A stretch of DNA of 64,000 nt from an uncultured Lachnospiraceae bacterium. GTDB lineage: Bacteria; Bacillota; Clostridia; Lachnospirales; Lachnospiraceae. Positions 34,839-43,245 of the stretch are shown in pieces. A program made the position numbers and the translations under genes. Below the pieces are notes generated by a model, which ran no database searches, was not told the origin of the DNA, and saw only the letters and a list, made by a program, of their open reading frames with translations. Every line of letters starts with the position of its first letter. Position 1 is the stretch's first letter. The stretch covers positions 1 through 64,000 of the forward strand of contig CAJTTO010000013.1 in NCBI GenBank assembly GCA_910579275.1. Direction: 5' to 3'.

Positions 34839-37265
34839 TTAACCCAGCTGGAAAAATGTCATGTCCTGCTCAAGCTGAGCGGATATTGCCATAAGTTTCT
34901 GTGATTCCCGCAGGAGCTCCGAAATTGTATGATTGAGTTTCTGCATTGACGCTGCCGTCTCCGTGGCGGAAGCCGCATTCTCCTCCGAAATGGCGGACAG
35001 GTTCAGCATAATCTCGGACACCGTTCCGCGCACTTTGTTGCACTCAACAATGGCGCCCTTGATGACAGCCGTCTTGTCCCTCGACTGCGCGATTCCTTCC
35101 TTGACAATCGCAAATTGCTTCTGCGTCTCAGAAAGCTTGTCATTCTGCTCACTTGTAGCGGTCTCAACCTCCGTCATAATGTCAAGGGTTTCCTTAAACT
35201 CGTTGATGAGGTTGGATATGATGCCAAAGATGCTGTCCGCGGACTTGTTGGACTGGTCAGCGAGCTGCTGTATTTCCGATGCCACGACCGCGAAGCCTCT
35301 TCCTGCCTCTCCGGCTCTTGCCGCCTCGATGCTTGCATTCAGCGACAACAGATTCGTCTGGTCTGCGATGGATGAAATCAGCGCCGCCGCCTCCTCGATT
35401 TCCTTTACGGATTCGTTCGTCTTTGTAATCTGGCTGGCAATCTTATGGATTCCGTCTGTCATGTTTCCGTTTGACCTGCTCAGTTCACCCAGTATCATCA
35501 CTGCCTCGTCACTTGCCTGTTTCATGTTGACGGAGGTCTCGTCAAGTTCCGCAATATCGGTGTCCATCGTGTCCATCAGCTCCCCGAGATTCACAATCTC
35601 ATTTGTGGACGTCTCCACATCGCCCGCCTGATTGGTCGCGCCTAGCGCGATATCCGATACCGCGGCGTCAATATTGCCCGACGTCTCCTCGGAACTTCTC
35701 GACATTTCCGCAAGCTCGGCACCGCTTCTCTGAAGCTCTATGCCATACTCCTTGACATTTCCGATAACCTGCGAAAGCTTATCCGTCATTTTGTTGAGCG
35801 AGCGTCCGAACACGTCAAATTCATTTCCGTCGTTCGTGTCCGCCTTTATCATGATTTCGCCCTCGGTGATATGGGAAAGCGTTCCGTCAAACTTCTTGAT
35901 GCTCTTCTGAACGGATGCAATGACAAACAGCGTGAGGATTACCACAAGCACTGCCCCCACGGCAAAAACACCGTAGATCAAGGAAGACATTGTCACTTTC
36001 TGCTGGTTCGTAAGTTCCTCAATCCTGCTGCGCACCGCCGTCGTCTCCTCGGTGAGGTTCGCATTGAGCGTATTGTTTTGCGCCTTGAGCGACAGAATGT
36101 CCTTGTCATAGGCAACGATTCCCTCTACTGCCGAGAGCTTTGCCCCAAATCCAGCCGACAGTGTATCGGCAATTCCCTGATCTTTCGTATACAGCGGCGC
36201 ATTTGCAGTCAATGTATTTAACAGGGCAACCATGTCGTCCGGATAGCTTCCTGTGTCGCTTCCTTCTGCTACAAGCTTGTTGTACTCATCAAACATGGTA
36301 TTTATTTTCTTTAACTCTGTCTCAAATTCGTACTTGCCGTCAAAAGCCGTCGCAACGCTGATTTCCGGCAGCCCTTTGTCCTCAAAGTACAAGTCAAACG
36401 AAATGTTTTTATATTCGGAAATATTGATGCCGGACACGTCAATCTTTGCCGTTACCTCCTGCCAGCTTTCATTTACATTCGTAAATTTTGTCTGAATGTA
36501 CAGCGCATCCTTTCCGTCGACGGAACCGATTTCCACGTTTGCGAGTCCGTCACCATAAGAACCCGAAAGCACGTCCGGATTAATGTCCGTTATGGAAATT
36601 TCTGTCGCATCAAGCTTAATATTGGTAACGTACACGTCCCCTGTATACTCGAGACCGTTTCCGCCGAGTCGAATCATCAGAGTGTTTCTTTTACTGATAT
36701 CCGGCATCTCATGCGCGTATGATGCCTTTTTTAAATTTTTTCCGCCGACAAGCTCCGACGGAATGGATGCCAGTGCCGCGCTATCCCAGACACCGTCTAC
36801 CCACGCGGCTTCCCCAGACATCTGTGTGATTGCGGAAAACAGATTTTCGTCTCCGCCGGCATAGCTTGCGTACATGCCTGTGCTGCTCTGAAATCCCCTT
36901 TCCCCCAAAAGCCTGTCAAGTTCCACCGTATTTGCAGCCACGCTCTCTATCGTGGACGCCACACTCTGCAAATCCGCATTGTAGCTCTCTCCGCCGCTGT
37001 ATGTAAGCGCGTCTGCCGCCGCCTCGTTCATGTATGCAAGGTTGGACTGAATTGTCTGGTAATGGCTCAAATCCAAATCATACAGAAAAGAAGTTTCCTG
37101 CGTGGTGTTTTCATTCTGCTTGAGATTGATATTGTTGATATCCCCCAGCACCTGATTGCTTGCGTTGTTGCTGTTCATGATGTAGATGCCGACAAGCCCC
37201 AATATAACGGTACATATGATTGCCACGGCACCCAGCATGATAAGCTTAGCCTTGATACTCTTCAT
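34839..37265 (-). CDS. Methyl-accepting chemotaxis protein with CBM-like sensor insertion
   Basis: The 808-residue receptor has TM1 at residues 10-31, a large extracytoplasmic part, TM2 near 425-450, a HAMP-like segment and the signalling domain. The signalling hairpin tip is ISSIADQTNLLSLNASIEAARAGEAGRGFAVVASE-like and highly conserved. The sensor starts as a four-helix-bundle type (residues 35-135). It then has a beta-rich stretch (about 165-310) with LMIRLGGNGLEYTGDVYVTNIKL and INISEYKNISFDLYF, resembling mannan-binding CBM27/CBM23-like modules, before helices resume. It is adjacent to the mannan locus, so sensing of mannan-derived ligands is plausible. The CBM likeness is my reading of pattern only. 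Confidence 0.85.
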   Translation of the reverse strand: MKSIKAKLIMLGAVAIICTVILGLVGIYIMNSNNASNQVLGDINNINLKQNENTTQETSFLYDLDLSHYQTIQSNLAYMNEAAADALTYSGGESYNADLQSVASTIESVAANTVELDRLLGERGFQSSTGMYASYAGGDENLFSAITQMSGEAAWVDGVWDSAALASIPSELVGGKNLKKASYAHEMPDISKRNTLMIRLGGNGLEYTGDVYVTNIKLDATEISITDINPDVLSGSYGDGLANVEIGSVDGKDALYIQTKFTNVNESWQEVTAKIDVSGINISEYKNISFDLYFEDKGLPEISVATAFDGKYEFETELKKINTMFDEYNKLVAEGSDTGSYPDDMVALLNTLTANAPLYTKDQGIADTLSAGFGAKLSAVEGIVAYDKDILSLKAQNNTLNANLTEETTAVRSRIEELTNQQKVTMSSLIYGVFAVGAVLVVILTLFVIASVQKSIKKFDGTLSHITEGEIMIKADTNDGNEFDVFGRSLNKMTDKLSQVIGNVKEYGIELQRSGAELAEMSRSSEETSGNIDAAVSDIALGATNQAGDVETSTNEIVNLGELMDTMDTDIAELDETSVNMKQASDEAVMILGELSRSNGNMTDGIHKIASQITKTNESVKEIEEAAALISSIADQTNLLSLNASIEAARAGEAGRGFAVVASEIQQLADQSNKSADSIFGIISNLINEFKETLDIMTEVETATSEQNDKLSETQKQFAIVKEGIAQSRDKTAVIKGAIVECNKVRGTVSEIMLNLSAISEENAASATETAASMQKLNHTISELLRESQKLMAISAQLEQDMTFFQLG

Positions 37266-37333
37266 GTTGCCCCCCTCGTTTTATCTGAAAGTCAGTATTT
37301 TTCTATCTTTTTATCTCATTTTTGTCGGTTGTT

Positions 37334-38209
37334 TCATATCGAAACCGTATATTCCGCATAAAACTGTTCTGCCGGCTGCAGCTTGTTCCCCCACTCCCGT
37401 TCCGACAAGTCCCCTGTGAAATTCTCCCTGTCGCATCTTCCGTACCATGGCTCAATGCACACAAACGGGGCATTCTTTTTTGCCGGAGACCAGAGTCCAA
37501 ACAGCGGCGCGTCGAAACGTACGGTAAGGTATGGCTTTCCCCCTTTGTCACAGAGCGACACGGCATGCGCCTGATTCTCTTCCACAATCAGCGCGTCGTC
37601 ATCAAAGAGGTTCTCCGTAATACGAAGGTACCCGTCATTCAGCGCATACGCTTTCTTGCGCGGCGAGAGTGCGCCATGACTGCCTATTACTCCGGAAATA
37701 ATTGTATCACGAGTGTCGAACAGTATCTGACAGTCCGTCTGCGCATCGCCGTCCTGAAGCGGGCACAGAAAAGCCGGATGACCGCCTATGCTGAAAAACA
37801 TCTCCCTGCTTCCGCAGTTTATTACCTTCCACGAAACCGCCAGATTGTTTTCCTCAATCCGGTAGCCAATTTCCAGTTCAAAGTCAAAAGGATACTTCTC
37901 CCTTGTCTCTTTGTCTGACTTCAGGACAAACACAAGCTCATCCTCCGCCTGACGCAGCAGTGCAAACTCCATATCGCGCGCAAAGCCGTGCTGTGACATG
38001 GGATATTCCTTCCCGTCATGTCTATAACACCCGTTATTCAAACTTCCGACAATCGGAAAAAGCACCGGCGAAGTCCTTTTCCAAAATTCAGGTTTCGCAT
38101 CCCACATATACTCCCTGCCTGTCGCCACGTTTTTAAGTGATTTTAGCTCAGCTCCCAGCGTATCCACACTGATGCGCATCTGCGCATTTTCCAGACCGTA
38201 TACTGCCAT
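37334..38209 (-). CDS. Aldose 1-epimerase family protein (LacX-like)
   Basis: The 291-residue protein belongs to the galactose-mutarotase-like superfamily: GAELKSLKN near the start, the RTSPVLFPIVGSLNNG segment, YPMSQHGFARD with a likely catalytic His, SIGGHPAFLCP, and CIEPWYGRCD with the Glu expected near the active site. Members interconvert alpha and beta sugar anomers or act on hexose 6-phosphates. It lies 68 bp upstream of the chemoreceptor gene on the same strand. Association with the mannan and galactose genes suggests mutarotation of released sugar, but the LacX subgroup has no firmly known substrate. Confidence 0.85.
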   Translation of the reverse strand: MAVYGLENAQMRISVDTLGAELKSLKNVATGREYMWDAKPEFWKRTSPVLFPIVGSLNNGCYRHDGKEYPMSQHGFARDMEFALLRQAEDELVFVLKSDKETREKYPFDFELEIGYRIEENNLAVSWKVINCGSREMFFSIGGHPAFLCPLQDGDAQTDCQILFDTRDTIISGVIGSHGALSPRKKAYALNDGYLRITENLFDDDALIVEENQAHAVSLCDKGGKPYLTVRFDAPLFGLWSPAKKNAPFVCIEPWYGRCDRENFTGDLSEREWGNKLQPAEQFYAEYTVSI

Positions 38210-38402
38210 TTTTCCACCTTTCCTTTCTCAATGAAAACAGCATATTTTCGCTATTTTTCGTAAAACATTAACGCATTCCCCCACCATGCGGATTCCTCCC
38301 GCACAATCATTTATCTGTAATTTTCATAGTATACTAATCTGTTTGCCGCGTCAACCGGATATTATTTTTTTTAGCTAAATTTAGGCAAATTTTCTCAATG
38401 AA

Positions 38403-38450
38403 AGAAAAAAACAGGCAGGTATCGTTTCATGATACCCTGCCTGCTTTCTT
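38403..38450 (-). terminator. Terminator overlapping the end of the DegV gene
   Basis: On the minus strand AGGCAGGGTATC pairs with GATACCTGCCT, followed by a T-run of seven. The left arm includes the last DegV codons. Confidence 0.85.
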
Positions 38451-39335
38451 CACCACTCCGAACCCCAGAGGATACGGTCCCGTGTGTACACTGATTGTTG
38501 CGCCAATCTGATATTTGGACAATTCCGCGTCCGTGATGGCAAAACCTTTTTCGTTGAGGAACGCAACCGCCCCTTTTCGGAAGGCCTCTCCCTCCTCAAT
38601 GTCATATCCATAGCCTACACAGATGCTATAGGTCTCCGGCGTGGCGTTCACTTCCTGAAGGTACTGCCACAAGAGGTCATATACCTTTTCCAGTGATTTC
38701 TTGCGGCTCCTCGCCAGTCCCGAAGGGAAGATTTCACCCTCTTTGAGCGTAATCAGCGGCCGGATTCCCAGCATGCTTCCCGCAAGTCCTGCGAGCTTGC
38801 CGATGCGTCCGCCGTGTTTCAGATAATCTATGTTGCCGACCGTAAAAAATATCCTGCCTGTTCCCTTCAATTGCTCAAGGGTCTCAAGAACCGCCTCATA
38901 TGTGGCGCCCGCCTCGTACATCCTCGCCGCCTCGAGCACGAAAATGCCCTGCAGCACCGTGTCCAGCGTCGAATCCATAACGGCTATCCGCGCATCCGGA
39001 TAAGTCTCAAGAACCATTTCCTTCGCATTCATTGCCGATTGGTATGAACCGCTGAATTTCGTCGTGATACAGATGCAGATAACCGCCTTTCCCGCCTCGA
39101 CAATCGGTGTAAACACATCCACGTAATCCTGCACGGAAGGCATCGACGACTTCGGAAACGTCGCGGGATCGGAAACCATCTGCTCATAAAATGCCCTGAT
39201 TGGCATTTCCGCAATTTCTTTCTGATAATTTTCACTGTCAAACGAAACATAAAAAGGAACTACGTCGATATTTTTTTCTCTGCAAAGCTCTGGCGGCAAA
39301 TCACAGGATCCATCTGTTACAATTTTGTAATCCAT
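38427..39335 (-). CDS. DegV family fatty-acid-binding protein
   Basis: The start is placed at 39335 (MDYKIVTDGSCDLP), 9 bases after GGGG; in-frame Met codons at 39341 and 39350 are alternatives. The 302-residue product shows the DegV fold: VTDGSCDLPPELCRE, FPKSSMPSVQDYVDVF, ICICITTKFSGSYQSA, AVMDSTLDTVLQG and YLKHGGRIGKLAGLAGSMLGIRPLI. DegV/FakB proteins bind fatty acids for phosphorylation by FakA. Single DegV genes like this, away from fakA, are common in Clostridia. No functional link to the sugar genes is visible. Confidence 0.92.
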   Translation of the reverse strand: MDYKIVTDGSCDLPPELCREKNIDVVPFYVSFDSENYQKEIAEMPIRAFYEQMVSDPATFPKSSMPSVQDYVDVFTPIVEAGKAVICICITTKFSGSYQSAMNAKEMVLETYPDARIAVMDSTLDTVLQGIFVLEAARMYEAGATYEAVLETLEQLKGTGRIFFTVGNIDYLKHGGRIGKLAGLAGSMLGIRPLITLKEGEIFPSGLARSRKKSLEKVYDLLWQYLQEVNATPETYSICVGYGYDIEEGEAFRKGAVAFLNEKGFAITDAELSKYQIGATISVHTGPYPLGFGVVKKAGRVS

Positions 39336-39438
39336 TTGCATAAACCCCATTTCTTTTTCTTTTCAATAATATAATGCCGTTTTCATTACCATGTTATGTA
39401 GTCATTCAAATTATATCACGTATTTCCAATATTGTCAT

Positions 39439-40452
39439 TCAAATTTTCGGATAAGTTGCTATTGTTGTAAACGAATTATCCATTGTCGGGCACTTCACTT
39501 TGTCCAGCACGGATTTCACAAGGCGTTTTCCCATCTCCTCGATCCGCACGTCCACAGTCAAAATATCTTTCTTGAAAAAGTCTGCTTCCAAGGTATTGTT
39601 AAAACCCGTAATCAGGACTCTTTTTACCGCCTGCGAGTCCCGCTGCAAAATGGCAAGGGCGGCATGTTTCGCCACATCATCATCCTCGCAGACAACCGCC
39701 TCCGGTATAAACGCCATGTTCGCCACCACCTGTTCCACCATCGCATAGCTGAATCCGGTATTGTTTGCCGGTCTTGTAAACTGCATCCGCTCGTCAAGGC
39801 GGATATGGTTCTTGTTGCAGGAATTCAGAAATCCAAGGTACCTCGCCTGTATCATCCGCGATCCCTCCGCAAAACCGATGTAGGCAAATTTGGTACAGCC
39901 CTTGTGTTCAATCACGTAATCGGTGAGATTGTTCATGGAATAAAAACCTTCCACGTTAATGACGTCGCCGAGTTTAATGTAGTCCTGTGCATTCACCGGA
40001 CTGTTAAAAAAGGTCATCGGCAGCTTTTTGCGGGCAATTCCCTTGACAAAGCGGGGCGGAAATACGCTCAAAAAAATAATCCCCTTGACATCCCCCGCTA
40101 TCAGCCTGCCTGCCTCCTCGCCGTCTTTATCCTTTTCGTTGACGACATAAAGCTGCATCCGGTAGCCTTCATCATTCACGGCATTGCTGATGCCTGCCAG
40201 AACCCTTGTCCAGAATACAGACTGCATCTGATTAAATAACACTAGTATTGTTCCGGTATTGGCTTTCCGGTAGGTTGTCTTAACCTCCTCCACCAAATTC
40301 TCATCAAGCTTGGTATACCCCATCTGCCAAGCTTTCTGTACCACCGCATGTCTTGTCTGCGGGGATACCAGTCCGCCGTTGAGCGCTTTTGCCACGGTAT
40401 TGCGGCTCAGCCCCATCTCTGCCGCAATATCCTGTATCGTAACTTTCTTCAT
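39439..40452 (-). CDS. LacI-family transcriptional regulator
   Basis: The start at 40452 begins with the helix-turn-helix KVTIQDIAAEMGLSRNTVAKAL at the expected position; nine upstream codons are open but do not fit the family. The 337-residue protein has the LacI hinge and a sugar-binding-like effector domain (FVKGIARKKLPMTFF, CTKFAYIGFAEGSRMIQARYLGF, CEDDDVAKHAALAIL, RVLITGFNNTLEADFF). An inverted repeat CATTGTTT-A-AAACAATG lies 27 bp upstream of the ATG and may be its own operator. Its target genes are unknown; it is about 5 kb from the mannan cluster. Confidence 0.9.
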   Translation of the reverse strand: MKKVTIQDIAAEMGLSRNTVAKALNGGLVSPQTRHAVVQKAWQMGYTKLDENLVEEVKTTYRKANTGTILVLFNQMQSVFWTRVLAGISNAVNDEGYRMQLYVVNEKDKDGEEAGRLIAGDVKGIIFLSVFPPRFVKGIARKKLPMTFFNSPVNAQDYIKLGDVINVEGFYSMNNLTDYVIEHKGCTKFAYIGFAEGSRMIQARYLGFLNSCNKNHIRLDERMQFTRPANNTGFSYAMVEQVVANMAFIPEAVVCEDDDVAKHAALAILQRDSQAVKRVLITGFNNTLEADFFKKDILTVDVRIEEMGKRLVKSVLDKVKCPTMDNSFTTIATYPKI

Positions 40453-40478
40453 TTGTTGAATGCTTCCCCTTTCCAACA

Positions 40479-40495
40479 CATTGTTTAAAACAATG
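40479..40495. promoter_or_regulatory. Inverted repeat upstream of the second lacI-type gene
   Basis: CATTGTTT and AAACAATG are perfect 8-bp arms around one A. It overlaps the stop region of the upstream gene and lies 27 bp before the LacI start. It is an operator candidate for autoregulation. Confidence 0.45.
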
Positions 40496-40859
40496 GAATC
40501 TTTCCTTCATACACATTGTTAATGACATAGTATGCCGTAAAATCAGTCGGCTTTAAATATACATGAATCAGTTCGATCTTGTCAGCTGCATTTCCCCTTC
40601 TGACATAGTCCTCGGTGACTCTGGCTGCAATGTCCTTCATATCCGTTTCGCGGTCGCGGTACTGAAGTTCAAAGTCAACCTCCACTCCGTTCATTTCACA
40701 GTGATAGCCGGATTTTTTGATGTCTTTTTCTGTCGGATTCACGGATTCCATTTCGATAACATTAGTTATCTTATCAGCCGTCTGTCCATCTGCCTCTGCT
40801 TTTAAATCTGCCGCCGCTTTCTGTGCGGTTTCCTCTGTGACCATTTCTTTGTCTGTCAT
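40485..40859 (-). CDS. Uncharacterised protein
   Basis: GGAAGGGG sits 5 bases before the ATG at 40859, giving 124 residues. The first half is Ala/Glu/Thr-rich and probably disordered. The second half (YHCEMNGVEVDFELQYRDRE to IELIHVYLKPTDFTAYYVINNVYEGKIPLF) is a compact alpha/beta domain that I have seen as an unnamed, Lachnospiraceae-type conserved domain; I cannot assign a function. It precedes the LacI gene by 32 bp and may be co-transcribed with it. Confidence 0.65.
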   Translation of the reverse strand: MTDKEMVTEETAQKAAADLKAEADGQTADKITNVIEMESVNPTEKDIKKSGYHCEMNGVEVDFELQYRDRETDMKDIAARVTEDYVRRGNAADKIELIHVYLKPTDFTAYYVINNVYEGKIPLF

Positions 40860-41279
40860 GATACCCCTTCCTTTCCTATTGTGTTTCATACTGTTTCATA
40901 TGTATTTTCTGAACCCGCTATCCTTTTTATCATATCACACTTTCTCAAAAATGAACACACAAACTTTCAAAAGCGTGAATGATTTCTTTCATGTATAAAT
41001 CGAATGCGTCATTTTCCGTTTGCACAAAATCCGTATTTTTGGTGGCAATTTCTTTATTTTACGGCTTTCTTTTTTGATAACGCACATTATTTAATACACA
41101 TTCCAAACTTTCAAGCCCGCTTTCATTCTATTTTTTTGTGCACACATTCTATCCGACGCGAGCATTTATAATACTTTAATGTTATTTGTGCCTCAACATG
41201 AAAAGCATTACAGATTTTTTCACTTTTCATATGTATTTCCTTGTGCGATAATCTTCCACGCTCCGATAAATAACTTTTG
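40860..41279. other. A/T-rich intergenic region
   Basis: These 420 bp between the Nudix gene and the uncharacterised gene hold no gene with a ribosome-binding site. The minus-strand frame 41123-41401 overlaps the end of the Nudix gene and has no family resemblance. A weak AATAAC/GTTATT stem follows the Nudix stop. Confidence 0.4.
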
Positions 41280-41891
41280 TTATTCCAAAAAAGCAAACGG
41301 TGCACCCGCATCGGCGTGTAGGAATTGGATAAGCAGATATGCTGCCCTGACGGAAATTTTCTCTTCCCTGAGAATGCGGGCAGCTTCGTTCTTATCCACA
41401 ATCAGAACCTGTATGGATTCCGTGTCCTCCATATCCGCACGGCTGATTTCCCCACTGGCATACCCGAATACTGCATTACAGCTTTCATCCGTAAATCCGG
41501 CTCCCATAAAAAACGGCCTGCGGTATGCGTCCTCCCCGCCGGTATATACCTCGAACGCCAGCCCTGTCTCCTCCTTCATCTCCCTGACAGCAGCCACATC
41601 CGGCGTCTCCCCCGCATCAATCAGCCCTGCAGGAAGTTCGTACAGATAGTCGTCCAGCGGATACCTGTACTGCCGAATCATGACAATCTTTTCAGGGTCG
41701 TCCCGCAACACAGGATAGATGACGACGCCCTCCGCCGCGCTGTCTTTTGTCAGCAGTTTAATGTTCTCCCCGCTTCTTCTGGACACGAAAAAGTAGTCAA
41801 ACGGCCGCCCACTGTCCGTCAACGCATCCAGTTTAAACAGATTCAGAAACTTGTTATCTGACAGCTTGTGAATATTCGAATATTTTTTCAT
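41280..41891 (-). CDS. Nudix hydrolase (ADP-ribose pyrophosphatase type)
   Basis: The 203-residue protein has the Nudix box GLIDAGETPDVAAVREMKEETGL-like pattern, GX5EX7REUXEEXGU, near residues 88-110. The core glutamates bind metal for cleavage of nucleoside diphosphates linked to another moiety. The preceding IVMIRQYRYPLDDYLYELPAGL segment is typical of ADP-sugar pyrophosphatases. AGGAGG lies 6 bases before the ATG. It is divergent from the HD-GYP gene, with 97 bp between the starts. Confidence 0.9.
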   Translation of the reverse strand: MKKYSNIHKLSDNKFLNLFKLDALTDSGRPFDYFFVSRRSGENIKLLTKDSAAEGVVIYPVLRDDPEKIVMIRQYRYPLDDYLYELPAGLIDAGETPDVAAVREMKEETGLAFEVYTGGEDAYRRPFFMGAGFTDESCNAVFGYASGEISRADMEDTESIQVLIVDKNEAARILREEKISVRAAYLLIQFLHADAGAPFAFLE

Positions 41892-41988
41892 ATTTACCTC
41901 CTAATGTTTGACTTTTATACCTAGAAAAGATACAATAAGAATAATTGTTAATTTAATTATTTTCTCATCATAGAAAGGGGGAGCGTCC

Positions 41989-43158
41989 ATGAAACAGATC
42001 CCAATTACAGAACTTACGCCCGGCATGGTAACTGCCCAGGATATCTTATCTTATGACAATAAGACGATTGTTCCCAAAAATGTAGTCCTCACAGAGAATA
42101 TTATAACACGACTTGAGGGATATTCCATATATTATGCACAAATTGAAGATAAACTTGCAGAAGATTTGTCCGTACCCATGGCAAGCCAGTCCGAGCAGCA
42201 GCAGGACGCTGCTATTTCAAGGCCACCCAGTGCTAGCCAGTCGAAGTCGAGCAAAGAAAAAATGAAGGAGCGCCGGCAGTTCGAGCGTTTTTCTCATGGT
42301 TACACACAGTGTGCCGAACATTTTCAGAATAACCTCACCAAATCGCTCTACCGCAACGAACCGTTCCGCGCAAACGAATTATTGAAAGAAACAATGGCGC
42401 TTCTGCATCAGGACATGCAGGAAATCAGTATATTTGACATGCTCCTGAACATGCGCAGCAAGGACGATTCGATTTACAGCCACTGCATTGACGTCGCTCT
42501 GATTTCCAACGTGCTTTCGCGGTGGCTGCATTTCTCGGAAGCGGATCAGATGATGGCAACTGCCTGCGGACTGTTCCATGACGTAGGGAAATTTATGCTT
42601 CCCGCGGGCGTTTTGAGCAAACCGGGAAAACTGACTCCTGAGGAGTTTGAGATTGTAAAGACACACACGACGGAAGGTTTCCATCTGCTTGGAAGATACA
42701 GCAGCATCCCTGATCCCGTCAAGAATACTGCCCTGATGCACCATGAAAAGTGTGACGGAAGCGGCTATCCTTACGGACTCACCGGCGACGAGATTGACAA
42801 GTTCTCCAAAATCGTCACCATTGCCGATATCTTTGACGCCATGACAAGCGAGCGGGCATACCGTTCCGCAATGTGTCCCTTTACGGTTATCAAGTATTTT
42901 GAAGATGACGGTATACAAAAATACGACATGAAATATATCCTGACATTTCTTGAAAACGTGTCAAACTCGTACCTCAACCACCGTGTCACACTCAGCAACG
43001 GCATGGAGGGAAACGTCATTTTTATCAACCATGACAATTATTCCAAACCCGTCATTCGCACGGAAAACAACGAAGTCATTGACTTGCAGGCAACTTATTA
43101 CCAAAGTATGCTGCAGCTGACGAACAACAAAAATTTATCCATTGAATCCATTATTTAG
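41989..43158 (+). CDS. HD-GYP domain protein (probable cyclic-di-GMP phosphodiesterase)
   Basis: HD-GYP enzymes hydrolyse cyclic di-GMP. The 389-residue protein has an N-terminal region without recognised domain (1-150, Gln/Ser-rich around 60-95). A complete HD-GYP core follows: FHDVGKFMLPAGVLSKPG, EIVKTHTTEGFHLL, ALMHHEKCDGSGYPYGLTGDEI and IADIFDAMTSERAYR. All residues expected for metal binding and the GYP loop are present. The C-terminal 80 residues resemble the tail seen in related Firmicute proteins. AAAGGGGGAG precedes the ATG. A GGDEF protein is encoded at 60385-62091, so both sides of cyclic-di-GMP turnover may be represented. Confidence 0.92.
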   Translation: MKQIPITELTPGMVTAQDILSYDNKTIVPKNVVLTENIITRLEGYSIYYAQIEDKLAEDLSVPMASQSEQQQDAAISRPPSASQSKSSKEKMKERRQFERFSHGYTQCAEHFQNNLTKSLYRNEPFRANELLKETMALLHQDMQEISIFDMLLNMRSKDDSIYSHCIDVALISNVLSRWLHFSEADQMMATACGLFHDVGKFMLPAGVLSKPGKLTPEEFEIVKTHTTEGFHLLGRYSSIPDPVKNTALMHHEKCDGSGYPYGLTGDEIDKFSKIVTIADIFDAMTSERAYRSAMCPFTVIKYFEDDGIQKYDMKYILTFLENVSNSYLNHRVTLSNGMEGNVIFINHDNYSKPVIRTENNEVIDLQATYYQSMLQLTNNKNLSIESII

Positions 43159-43173
43159 AAACAACCATATAAT

Positions 43174-43212
43174 ATATAGAAGGAACCCTTTTCACTCAGG
43201 TTCCTTCTATTA
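43174..43212. terminator. Bidirectional terminator between HD-GYP and amt genes
   Basis: AGAAGGAACC pairs with GGTTCCTTCT. AT-rich tracts lie on both sides. It stands between two convergent genes. Confidence 0.8.
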
Positions 43213-43245
43213 TTATATGCCATCACTGCCACCTCGCTGTTGTAT

